From the NCBI GenBank assembly GCA_963556695.1, contig CAUWAG010000008.1:2170001-2234000 (forward strand): DNA of 64,000 bases, read 5' to 3'. Under the pieces are notes generated by a model. That model ran no database searches. It was not told where the DNA came from and was given only the letters and a program-made list of their open reading frames with translations. Source of the stretch: Anthostomella pinea. Its lineage: Eukaryota > Ascomycota > Sordariomycetes > Xylariales > Xylariaceae. Shown here one piece after another: positions 21,230-31,335 of the stretch (within the stretch, counting starts at the first letter, position 1; the number at the start of each line of letters is the position of its first letter). Both the position numbers and the translations under genes were made by a program.

Positions 21230-22736
21230 TTAATAGTACATTGAAGGCCTAGGTAGGAGACTTTCCCTAGGCCTTTGAGGTTTCTGACTTGCTGTCAGAA
21301 GTAACATCCTGGGTCGGACTAGAAGAGGCCTCATTGTCTTCTTCCAGAAAATATACATGAGGAGTTCTTTTATCTGGACACTTGGGAGCAATATGGCCCT
21401 CTTTGCCACACAAGTAGCATGTAATGCTTTGTGTCTTGTGAGGTGTGCGTGATCAGTCAATGTGCTTCCTTTCAAGGGCTGCAGAGAGACGAGGAGTCTT
21501 CTGGTCAGGTGATGCTCTTGCTGGTTGGAAGATAGTATCAATCGCTTGGTTGAACAAAGCTTGGGTTGGTAGACTTCTGGTGAACTGCTGGGGTCCAGGT
21601 GCCACAGTGATGGTATGGCGAGGGGAAGCAGTCAAGAAACTTTGGCGTTGCTTCTTGACTCATTCAATCTCTGCAAGCTGTTAAGCATTACTAGAACAGA
21701 TGTTTCGAAATTGGTTAAAAGAAACATTAGAGTTGAGGTAAGAAGCCATCACTTGTATCCTCAGGGATGGTGTTAGCTTTCGATTCAGTTCATACTTCCA
21801 TTCTGTTTGGGACAGGCCTGCCTTGCTAATTAAGAGAACCCATATGGAACAAAAGGAGTAAAAGTCTTGCGCCGGTTCCATCCACAGATCATAGAGCTGA
21901 TCCCTGGCTTGAGCAGCTGCGTCAGGATTGCTGTAAGAGGACCGGAAAAGGTCATACACCTCTTTAATGGTAGTAAGTGACTCAGCGTTCTCTTTAGAAA
22001 TGACTGGTTCTAATGTTATAATTATATCACCTTTTATTAGCGTATAAAGCCAGTCAAATTTTGATTCTTTTATAATAAAGAGCCACCAGTTGGTCCGTAG
22101 CTTGCATTGAGTGCTGTTCTTTCACTGTTCAAAGGTTGGATTTTGACCGTCACTTAGCTTTACAGGGTCTGCCAGCTTGATGGAATGTTGCATGGCATTT
22201 GAGGTTGATGCCTTAAAAGCTGGGGAGTCCCACTTAGGGGTCGTTGTGTGTGGAGAACCTGTTTCCAAGGAAGGAAAGGCTCGTTCTTCTTGTGGTGCGC
22301 TGAAATGCACAGACTGTCGTTCTGTTATGTGCCTTGGTGGCTCAGACCTCGGGATCCGGGTGTATAGTTCGGTTTGCAGTCTGGCTAGCTGCTCTGGCGT
22401 AAGCGCATCCAGGTTGAAGAGCAAGGGGTCGTTTGATCGGCCCAGAGCACCGCTCATGGTTGGTGCCATGGGCTGGGTCTGTGGGTCCTAGGATGTGATC
22501 CTGGAGGAAGATGGAGACGATGAAGCGTTTGAGGGAGATTTGCTGTGGGTCAAAGCGGCCTTTGATCGCGTGTTTGGCTTGCTCTGGCCCTCTCGTGCCT
22601 TGGTTCTCTGTTTCTTTGGTTCTTTTTTGGGGGGAAGGTTATTGGTATTGGGGGATGTTTGGATAGGTTGGGCTGGTCTTCCAGTCCCTTCAGAACTATC
22701 CTGATGTTCTGGAATGATAATGGTACTCATCGTCAC
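21230..22736 (-). pseudogene. Gypsy gag with premature stops
   Basis: The N-terminus at 22,736 (MTMSTIIIPEHQDSSEGT) continues in the same frame past a stop at about 22,488 into LFNLDALTPEQLARLQTELY and on to the capsid-like stretch DLFRSSYSNPDAAAQARDQ, with further stops. A CCHC zinc knuckle (CYLCGKEGHIAPKC) lies at about 21,365-21,425. The arrangement is that of gypsy gag polyproteins. The stops mark it as non-functional. Confidence 0.85.
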
Positions 22737-22935
22737 AGTGTATTGGACGGAATCAGTAGTAATGGTAGGTAGAATGGTAAAAAGATGGTATTAATAGGCC
22801 TAAAAACAGAGCTTCAAAGCCTTAGATAGGTGGGTGTTTGGAGACACTGCACCTGTCACTGCTAGAGGCAAAACTCCTTGCAGTGGTGATCTAAAGACAA
22901 GGCTTCTAATCTGGTATGGACTAGTCTTGATATTA

Positions 22936-23149
22936 TGTCACGACGAGCGTACTGAGGAGCTGCGGCATGGCCGGCAGCAAGCAGCTATTACCCTATTAAC
23001 GAGAATATCAAGACTAGAGAGGAAAGGAAGAGAGAGAGAGAGATAGGTACAGCGGGAGGTTGCCCCTTTAAGGGGATCCTCTGGTTAGATCCTTCCCTTA
23101 TTGGGAAGTATCGGCTTGTCATGTGGGAAGGTCTGTGCAGGCCGTCACA
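22936..23149 (-). repeat. Probable 5' LTR of the gypsy element
   Basis: About 214 bp that on the minus strand starts TGTGACGGCCTGCACAG and ends CTCGTCGTGACA, so it has TG...CA ends and short inverted termini. It lies immediately upstream of the leader and gag. It contains a GA-rich tract near 23,020-23,043. No second copy is in the window, so the ends are inferred. Confidence 0.65.
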
Positions 23150-24100
23150 ATATGGTATTAAGAGAAAAAAAATATCGGGATCTTTAAGAGCTGTGTTAGA
23201 TAGATAAATCTAAGGCTTCATTAACATGTAGTTAATGCTATTAAATAAGAAAACAAATACCTTTTTAAGCTACTGTAACACAATCTCGTTCAAGGACCAG
23301 CCGTTAACAGAGTATGTTATAAACTATTCTACCATTGCAGGATACTCTTTAACACGCTGTTCTTTAAACCACTGTATCTGTATTGACTTTGCTTTAAAGA
23401 TAATGAGCGGCTAGAGCTTTTTTCCAGTAATAGTGATCGGTTCCACCATTATAGTCTATATATAGTCGTTATTAAACTTGACATTGGCCCTTTTTGAGCC
23501 AGAACTGCCTATTATAAGACCATCAGACCTAAAATTTCCCGGTCAGCCGTCCAAAAACCACTTTAAATAGACAATTCATATAATGCTGGCCCTGCATAAT
23601 GCCGTATTTATCGATATTTGCCTGGTTCTTGGATTTGGTAAAGGCGAACTCTTCATAGAGATTATGAAACGTATTCACGTTTTCAGGTGTGGCAGCGTTG
23701 ATATGCTTGTAGTCAAGCTTTCGGCCTATCTTGGTCTTGATCTTCTGGTGCTGGCAGATGAAGTTTCGCATGTAATGGCTCCCTAAATGATCTGATTTTC
23801 TCTCAGATTTTAGGATCTGACAGATGATAAACTTGACGTTGCCGTGGGTTGGCGCATGGCCGGCCTTTTTTTGATGCAGAATTTATGAAATCACCTTCTT
23901 TTCTTGAGGAGGGCTTAACTTTTAAGCATGAAAATGCCCTTCTTGCACTGTGCCAGTTGGGTGCATTATGATGCCGTCTACCTTGTGAGAGAGAGACGAT
24001 TTGGGTACTCACCAGCAATGATAGGCCGTGCAGAGGGATAAGGCCATCATTTGCAGTGGCTATTGTATCTATGAGGTCTTTTTTTGTGTACAAAGGAGGT
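23150..24100 (-). pseudogene. pogo/Fot1-type DDE transposase remnant
   Basis: Recognisable blocks in order: YTKKDLIDTIATAND (start of the CENP-B/psq-like DNA-binding part), KFIICQILKSERKSDHLG, SHYMRNFICQHQKIKTKIGR, KLDYKHINAATPENV, DKYGIMQG, ITITGKKL-stop-PLIIFKAKS, IQIQWFKEQ and NGWSLNEIVLQ. These fit the HTH_CENPB plus DDE_1 layout of pogo-superfamily transposases. At least four stops fall where TGG or CAG is expected, as RIP would produce. The C-terminal catalytic part is cut off at the gypsy LTR. Non-functional. Confidence 0.75.
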
Positions 24101-24434
24101 GTTTTGTCGTACCAAAGCCGTTATTACTTACAGAAAAAAAAAAAATAACAAGACTTTTATTGGATAGAAGGTAATAGGGGGCACGGGTCTTATTACCCCT
24201 CAGATTAGGCCCGGAAGTGCTAACTTCCGACCGCCACCACGGGCCATCCCACAGCCACAGACCTAATAAAATCTATTTTGAAAGAAACACTAAGAAAAGA
24301 CAATTCTATTGCTGTACTTCCGGTATCTAGGGCTTTATTGTTGATAAAGATGTGTATAAGTGAACATTGTGATGTTGGGTGTGGAAAGTGTCCCACTTGG
24401 GGGGCTGTCCCACTTTGGGGCCCCCGCCGTTACC
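23150..24434 (-). mobile_element. Decayed pogo/Fot1-like DNA transposon
   Basis: The minus strand carries transposase remnants running from about 24,100 to 23,150. A 46-bp block at 24,389-24,434 recurs at 3,243-3,288 and is probably the family's terminal sequence. The distal end is lost where the gypsy LTR abuts. The body is AT-rich and full of stops. A short GC-rich block at about 24,176-24,256 looks unlike the rest and may be another repeat. Confidence 0.7.
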
Positions 24435-24905
24435 CACATATTGTCGACTTTTTTTACCGTTTAGCATACCCTCGCTCAAAAGATGAATGAGCGATAATAA
24501 ACGTGCGTCATTCTAGCGGATGGGGGTGTCCTTCGTGAACCACATGCCGTCTCCGTGGGACGCTTTCGGCTCCATGTTCCGGCTACCCTCACGACAACAC
24601 TTCAACCCCTCGGCATCGCCTGGATGTGATTCTTCGGAAAAAGGAACCCTCGCGCGACACTTGTAACTACGTACATTCAGCCCCACACGTGGTCAACGGA
24701 CCGGCATTTGGGTTCACGCCAATGCTTCCATGCTACATTCGTCATGATGTGCACGCGATAGTTGTTAAGCATATGGATATCCACTGTCAACAGATATTTC
24801 TATATACAACCACTAACGAGCCACCACTAACAAACACCGTTACCATTGGTATAGTTCTCTCCCACGGTTGTAAACACGTTCTACCACCAGTACCTGCACT
24901 TCAAT
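24435..24905. other. Intergenic
   Basis: Between the transposon island and the metalloprotease stop codon. A 111-codon open frame (24,626-24,961) has no motif and overlaps the protease 3' end, so I do not call it. Confidence 0.5.
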
Positions 24906-25896
24906 CTAAGATCGGTAAGCCGACCAAGCACTGTACATGCGGGCTTCCTGGCCCTCGGTGAACTCCTCGTAGCAGGCGTCATCGGTGTAGTCCATGTAGT
25001 TGTGAATGGGGTCAACGCCGGCGGCGGTGCAGGTGTCACGGCCGGTAGGGCAGCCAGATGCGGCCGACGCCTCGGCGGGGGTGTCGTCAACCGAGTCACC
25101 GCTGCCGGAACAGCCTCCTTGGAAGGTGTGGTAGAGGTTCATCCAGTGGCCGACCTAATATCAAGTCAGTTGCTGTCCAAGTAAGCTTTTATGGGAACGA
25201 TGCAAGTGAGCTCACCTCGTGGACAACAGTGCCACCCTCGTTGTAGGGAGCGGCGGTTCCACCCGGCACGGACTGTGCGAGGATGCTGCACCCATCGTAG
25301 TAGAAGTCGCTGGAGCCGGTAGTGACGCCGGCGACAGGGAAGTAGCAGTAACCTAGAAGGCCGTCGCCCAGGGCACCGAGGAAGTAGACGTTCAAGTCGG
25401 AGTAGGTTCCCTTGCGGAGAGCCTTCTTCATGGCAAGCTCGGCGCCGTCGGCGGCCCAGTTGGCGTTGACAGTCCAGTCAGTGCTGACGAGGTTGAACGT
25501 GATGCCGTGCGGGCTGTAGTCGGCGTTCATGACAGCCAGTTGGTTGTTGATCATGGTTTGCTATCAACTCGTCAGTATCCGGTTATATGATACTCTCCAT
25601 CCAAATCATAGGCCTTGTGGGCTACGTACAGTCAAATAACCGCCGCTCGCGGCGGTGGACGACGCCACGACGTGGAAGTAGGTGTCTACTTCGAAGCTGG
25701 CCAGAGCCCTCGACTCTCCACTGGCTCGGAACTGACGCTCCTGCTCCAGCATGGCCATGGAAGCCTCAATCTGCTCCGCAGTCGGGTCAGGGGTACCGCA
25801 CAGCCTGGTGCCATTGCCAGCCGGGCCACGGGGCACGGATATGGCCTGGGCCGAGACGGCCAACAACGCCGTAGCAGCGAGAGTCTTGAAGAACAT
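24906..25896 (-). CDS. Secreted M43B (pappalysin-type) zinc metalloprotease
   Basis: Three exons on the minus strand, 25,896-25,630, 25,560-25,216 and 25,154-24,906, give 286 residues, the usual size for this family. [18 protein letters not shown] is a signal peptide. The zinc site [11 protein letters not shown] is split by intron 2, which begins right after the codons for His-Glu. The Met-turn is [15 protein letters not shown] near the C-terminus. Cysteines in the [11 protein letters not shown] and [14 protein letters not shown] regions fit the fold. These enzymes are secreted endopeptidases used by fungi for protein breakdown or host interaction. Introns (69 and 61 nt) use GTACGT and GTGAGC donors. 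The start is the ATG that opens the signal peptide; the frame upstream of it has no matching sequence type. Confidence 0.93.
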
Positions 25897-28189
25897 GTTG
25901 GATAAAAGCTGGATACCAGGTGCCAGGTGAGTGAACGAATAGGTGGATGATGAGGGTAATGCAGAGCGGGAGGAAGACTGTCTTATAGTCGTCGACGACA
26001 ACATCATCTGCCAGTAGGTAGATTGCACATTACCTATCAACCTAGGATCGGGCCGGTCACCGAAAAGTACCGAATACGCCTACCTGCCCATTCTACGTCC
26101 ATCAACTCAGTATGAGCTATGTAACGGGACCTGCGTCTTCGCGACATGACTTTGAACGGCCCAATCAGAGGCCCCAACCAGGGACCAGAGTGCATCGAAT
26201 ACCATGTGCATATTACAGCGTCCTGCTGGATGCGCCTCGGGCCCCTCGGTGTTTGAATGGTAGGTCACTCCGAAAAGCAAGACTCAGTGTGCTACCTGGT
26301 CGGGCTGGTGCGGTAGGTTGCGAGCCAAGCCGCTGATGTATAGATAGACTATCTTTCAACAGGAAGTTGGTAATATCCCAGTCAGGCGTAGGGCTTGGCG
26401 GCGATGAATTCCTGGATGCCGCTCTGGCTCGCCTACCTATCAGCTACTGCGTTGAAGTCGCCACCAACGCAAGATGCAGGACATCGCGGTCGAGGTGGGC
26501 TGGCTGTTGTGTTGGCGATATCGGCTGACCCTGGTGGTCTTGGACGATATTGGTAGACGAGGACCCTGACCATTGCTGTTCATCGTTCGAGCTGAAGCCT
26601 GGGGAACAAGCCTGGCTCAGACGAACGGCCCGTCCTCTTCCACTCCGACTCCGACCCCATCAACAACTGCCTCTTCCGTCGCTCATCATCTGCAGTATCG
26701 GCCAATAAGCCATCGCGGATACCCCGGCGATGCCACCCCACCCCTCTTCTCCCCCCTGAATGCGGCACCCCAGCCCAAGTACCGGAGATAATAGTAGATA
26801 GGCTTGACAACCTAATCGAAGAGCAGCCGAGCGGTTGCCTGTTGCAGTCTAGGTCCCGCCTCCTGTGTCTCCCCACATCGGATCCCGCTGACTGCCAAGC
26901 TGCCAAGACGTCTATATAGTAAGGTGCTGCCCCCTTATCCGCGCCCAGCACTGCCAGGTCACAAGCCCTGTGACCGCCCTCTCTGACCACCCTCGATAAG
27001 GGCCTGCAAAACCAGTCGATCGACAAGTGAAGTATCGCCGGTCCTCCTATCGGGATTCGGGATCAGAGGAAGCGGCGTTGTACCATAGTGCACAGCATAC
27101 CCTGCGCTAGGTATGCAACGTTCAGGATCTCCCGACCGTTGCGACAGCACGAAAGAGGTACAGCGAGGGAACGAGCGTACGATATGCAAGCGAATGGAAC
27201 CACTCGAACGCGACGCAACGAACCGATAGCACGTGGACAAGGTGCACAGGTGCAACCGCGGTATCTTGGCCTGGAACCTTTTTAGACGGACACATTCCGT
27301 GCTTCGGCTACCCGTTATTCGATTCTCGTGTTCGCCAAATACTTCTTAAGCGCTGCAATCGGGCTCACGGCTACCCCTGATCCTCATACTCTATCTTGCC
27401 GAATTGCGCCTTGGCATTTAAGGCAAGGGTCACCATAGGTGGATGTTGGAGAAATCCCCGGCCGTGGTTTCCACTGTCTTACTTTGGGAACCGCGAATCA
27501 GCCACTATTGTGAGACACTGACACTACCAAGAAGCCGTACCTATATTTCGCCTACCTTCTTACATCAAGTCTGGTTGTTCTCGGACGACGACTTATTAAC
27601 AACGCCAGCACTCGAACAACACAGCCGTATCCAACTCATCGCCACCCTCCGAGCCCATAACCATGAATTGGGCCCTCTTTCTCCTTTGTTTCATTGGTGG
27701 ATACCTGGCGAAATCGTATCGCTGGCTACCAAAACTCCAAAACCTGTGGAAAACCCAACAGAAACCATGATATGGTTCGTGATCCAAGCATCGCCGAGTT
27801 GATACCACCGCTGATCGACATTGCGGCAAGGCCGAAGAGAGATGGAACACCCCTGCGATGATCACATCCTTCGAGGCGGGGACGCCTTTGGACGAGACTG
27901 ACATTTGTCACTATTGGCGGATCGCACAGGGGTTCAGCTGAGAAGAATGAGGAGAAATCCTTCGGGCGGACTTTCACTTCATCAATCAGGTTGATGTCCA
28001 TGTCACTTGTCTGACGACCGGCACGACGCGATTCAGACACCTGGCTTCCATGGGAGAAGGGCACCACGAAGGACTATAAATATGAGAGAAGGGGGATTGT
28101 GTAGCGTCACTCCCTCTTTGACGAACCAAGCCATAGGTCGCACCCGCGCAAGGACTTGACAGGTACGGTCTGTGAGCTATCATCATCAG
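25897..28189. other. Long intergenic region
   Basis: 2.3 kb without a supportable gene. Minus-strand frames of 100-150 codons at 26,580-27,026 and 27,726-28,067 have skewed composition, no motifs and no splice partners I could join. Confidence 0.45.
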
Positions 28190-28615
28190 TCATGAAAAGT
28201 GTGTGTTCACCGGGCAAGCGAAGGCGACTCTAGTGATCTCCGTCACAGTAGAAGCATCGGTGAAGGTCTGCACGACACCAGCGGAGGCGCCAGGGCTGAA
28301 AAAGACCAATCTGATCATGGACAGCTGCTCGGGCGTGCCGCGGTCAGTCGCCTTCGCGTACTCGACAAGGGCGTTGACGAAGATCTGAGTGGTCTCGGCG
28401 TCGATCTGTCCGTCAATAGTGCGATCCTTGATCGTCTTGATGGACTTATGGATCTCGCCATGACAGTAAGCTCTGTACGCAGCGAGTGTCGTAGCAGACG
28501 CAGCGTGCAGCGAGACTGATATGGACGAGATTGAGGGATACCATTCTGTCCACAAGACATTGATTCTCAGCCTATGTGCACTCGAACCAGTGTGGAGGTA
28601 TCTACGTCTCCTCAA
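28190..28615 (-). CDS. Hypothetical protein (weak)
   Basis: A 141-codon frame just downstream of the dioxygenase gene on the same strand, overlapping its last 14 bases. The C-terminal ~110 residues (from about SISVSLHAASATTLAAYRA to VNTHFS) look protein-like, with a helix-like acidic middle. The first 30 residues are Arg-rich and unlikely to be coding. It could be the last exon of an unresolved small gene. No family recognised. Confidence 0.25.
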   Translation of the reverse strand: MRRRRYLHTGSSAHRLRINVLWTEWYPSISSISVSLHAASATTLAAYRAYCHGEIHKSIKTIKDRTIDGQIDAETTQIFVNALVEYAKATDRGTPEQLSMIRLVFFSPGASAGVVQTFTDASTVTEITRVAFACPVNTHFS

Positions 28616-29357
28616 TCTTCTTGTACATCACATCGGTCCTCAAGGTGTACTTGGTCCCCTTCGTCACCTCCTCCCCTGAATGATACAAGTCGCGCTGCTG
28701 AAACACCACCGCACTCCCCGTCTTCGGGTTCACATCCACCTTGCCAGCCTTCGGATCCTGAAAGTCGACGGCGAACCGCGTGGCGCCCCCTTCGACCCCA
28801 TCGTCCTCATCTCCGCCGCCGAGGTAGATATGTACGGTCAAGTAGCTCTTTTCAAACGTGTCGACGTCAACGCAGCGTCCGTCGGCATGGGCGCGGAAGT
28901 AGTTGCCCGGCTCGTACTTCAGGAACTTGATGTCCTCCGTGAAGCGGGATATGGTCCACGTCTCGCCGCGGAGCACCGGGTACTGGCCCGTGACGTCGGG
29001 ATGGTTTTCCAGCGTGACTATCTCGGGTGGCAGATGCGGCACAACGCGCTGAAGCAGCTTTTCGGCGAGCCTGGTGGAGTAGTAGATAATGCGACCGCAA
29101 TGACGTGAAGAGACGTCGACGTGCTGGGAGCCGTCGAATGCCGTTACGACTGCGGGTGGCCACGGCGCGTTGTCGGGCTTCCGGACTAGGGCAAGCAATT
29201 TAGAGCATTCTTCAGGTGTGAACAGGTCTTCGATGACCATCGCGAAGTAATCGCCACATATGTCCACGTCGGTCTCGTTGAAGTCGATTACCCGGGTTGC
29301 GACCGACTCCGGGGCCGGCCCGCTCAGGAACGCCAGGTCCGGTTCCGCCGACGTCAT
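28602..29357 (-). CDS. 2-oxoglutarate/Fe(II)-dependent dioxygenase, prolyl-4-hydroxylase-like
   Basis: Intronless, 251 residues. The iron site is complete: HAD in YFRAHADGR (about residue 158) and the distal His in DLYHSGEEV, followed by the 2-oxoglutarate-binding Arg in YTLRTDVMY. The region from KFLKYEPGNYF through a glycine/acid-rich loop to GSAVVFQQ is the double-stranded beta-helix of the P4Hc family. It has no signal peptide, so it is likely cytosolic or nuclear. The substrate is unknown; fungal relatives include oxidative tailoring enzymes and protein hydroxylases. It opens with MTSAEPDLAF; the next in-frame Met is too far inside the domain. Confidence 0.9.
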   Translation of the reverse strand: MTSAEPDLAFLSGPAPESVATRVIDFNETDVDICGDYFAMVIEDLFTPEECSKLLALVRKPDNAPWPPAVVTAFDGSQHVDVSSRHCGRIIYYSTRLAEKLLQRVVPHLPPEIVTLENHPDVTGQYPVLRGETWTISRFTEDIKFLKYEPGNYFRAHADGRCVDVDTFEKSYLTVHIYLGGGDEDDGVEGGATRFAVDFQDPKAGKVDVNPKTGSAVVFQQRDLYHSGEEVTKGTKYTLRTDVMYKKIEET

Positions 29358-29866
29358 CTCGGCCGCTATGTTTGTCGTCTAGCTTATTTGCTAGTGACAC
29401 CGTGAGGAGAGCGAACACCTCAAATCCCTTAAGTAAGGTAGGCAGGTAGGTATCCTGGGAAAGCCCGGAGAATGATCAAGATGACTCAGCTTTTCGTGCG
29501 TTGCTTGCTGCCTGCGGCTGTGCGGTAGGTACGATGAGCAAAAGCCCCGTTATACAGGCGCAGGGTAAGCCAATCAAGGGGCTCAGCGGCGTGCCTACCT
29601 AGACATGCCCCCCTTTTGCTGTAGGCAGGTACACCTGGTGTACAACTTTCCCCCTTTCTTTTCAGGGAGTTGGGAGGGCTGGTAACATGGAAGCCAAATC
29701 AGTGCAGGTGGCGTGTCTGGAACCCCCCTGACCCCCTGTGCGTGTTTTTCCGAAGTTGTCCCTTCGCAGTGGACCCAATCCGTTTTTTACACGACACAAT
29801 GCTGATGGATTAAACTTTCCGCAACGACGCCAATCTGCTGCTTTGCCTTTTGAATCATCAACTAGT
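29358..29866. other. Divergent promoter region
   Basis: About 0.5 kb between the dioxygenase (minus) and the F-box gene (plus). No other gene seen. Confidence 0.5.
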
Positions 29867-31335
29867 ATGCGCGACCTTCCCTACGAGATATGGCTCCACG
29901 TATTCAGCTACATGACATTCTCCCACGATCCAGTACCGTGCTGGGAGAGTCAATAGCGCCTTACGGCAATGCAGGCCGCGGAGCTGCTCGACCTAGCCAG
30001 CGTGTCCCCTGTATCCAAGTACTTCAACGCCATCGTGGAACCACTACTCTATCGAACCCTCATCATCAACGACCGAGAGTCCGTGGGCTACCCATCTCGA
30101 TGCGCACCCCTGCTTCGCTCTATCAGCCAACGGCCGGAGCTCGGACGGCATGTAAGCGGGCTGACGTTCGCTCCCCTCACGGGACTTAGTGCTGCACTTC
30201 GTATTGACCCATTGACTGGTAAAGCGATGAAGGTCGAAGACGTGAACTTCGCGGACGTCTTCGAGGCTTTCAATGCCGCGGTCAATCTACCGGACAAGCT
30301 TCGAGACAGCTTGTCGGCGGCACTAGTCTCCAAAACAGTACCCTCCCAAATGGCCCTTTGGTTAGCCTTGACGCCTGGCGTTAGACTGTTTGAAACCGCC
30401 ATCGGAATCGGCTATGGAGACTACGATATAGTGTCCAGGATGTTTCGTCGAGCGACAGAACTTCTACTGCAGGATCAGAGTGCTGCCCATGAAGACCTAC
30501 GGAAGGCGCCCTTGACGAACCTGAGGGAGCTTCGATTGTCTGATTTTGACGCAGGGTTTCAATGTTTATCAGTCGTCCTCGTACAAGACATGATCAACAC
30601 CCCGGCTTAGAAGCACTTAGTCTCTTTGGCATCGACTGGCGCTGGGAATTCTGCAAACAACTAAAAGCCGTGGCGCCAAACAAAAAGATGAGAAGCATCT
30701 GTCTGGATGCCGCCACCATAGACGAGCGTACCGCCGAGGACATCCTGCGACGCTATCCATGTCTCCGGTGCCTTAGGATCGAATGGGCCTCGCGTGCTTT
30801 GAGAAGTGTCAATAGTGGTGGTCATAATCTTAGTCGCATGAGTTTGCTCCTGAGGCAACATGGGCAAAGTCTCGAAATGTTGTGCTTAGATCCTACCTAC
30901 ACCAAAAACAGGTTTTGGCAAGGGGCAATTGGGTCATCCTTGAAGTCGACTAAGCTGAGGCACCTCCATATCCCCATTGGAATGCTGGCCGGATGGACCG
31001 AACAGTCTACAGCTGGCAATTCCAAGCCATTGACGCTGGAACAGGCCTTGCCGGCATCTTTGGAGACTCTACATTTGGTCACCGAAGCCGGAAATAGGCG
31101 CTACGCTGATATCGATGAGGAACTGCAACAACTAACGGCTTGTAATCGGTTGCCTAGCCTACGCGAGGTCAGGGTTGATGTTGCTAGCCATGACCGTCAT
31201 ATGCATGGTTACCCATTAGTCGATGTGTTCATGTGGTCGGCGGGCGCGCCTGGCGCCGGCAAGGAGACAACTTTCATGGCCTCTACGTCTAAGCATGATG
31301 TCGGTGAACCTTGCAACTGCTTATGTCTGACTTGA
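29867..31335 (+). pseudogene. F-box protein gene with a frameshift (or sequence error)
   Basis: The start MRDLPYEIWLHVFSYM is an F-box N-terminus. A 42-nt GT-AG intron (29,933-29,974, ending CAATGCAG) would remove an in-frame TAG and join it to AAELLDLASVSPVSKYFN, completing the F-box. The frame then runs through leucine-rich-repeat-like sequence to DMINTPA and a stop at 30,610. The next frame continues directly with PGLEALSLFGIDWRWEF and runs to 31,335. Restoring one base in the CCCC run at about 30,601-30,604 would give a protein of about 470 residues. F-box proteins recruit substrates to SCF ubiquitin ligases. A 50-nt intron could also bridge the shift, but it would delete the LRR-like join. 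The defect may be biological or an assembly error. Confidence 0.7.

Larger units (their letters stand above)
19430..23149 (-). mobile_element. Ty3/gypsy retrotransposon, 3'-truncated and mutated
   Basis: Read on the minus strand: 5' LTR (23,149-22,936), gag (about 22,736-21,230), aspartic protease (about 21,170-20,930) and reverse transcriptase (about 20,139-19,430). The element stops abruptly inside the reverse-transcriptase/RNase H connection, after the GFCNFYWQF block. RNase H, integrase and the 3' LTR are missing. Several in-frame stops are TAG where CAG or TGG is expected, consistent with RIP. Its truncated end lies about 130 bp after the stop codon of the LINE-split gene. Its 5' LTR abuts the decayed pogo-like transposon, so it appears inserted at or in that element. 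Confidence 0.88.

Noticed and set aside
26580..27026. 148-codon minus-strand open frame
   Set aside because: Composition is Arg/Gly/Ser-rich without domain or splice partners; overlaps another random frame.
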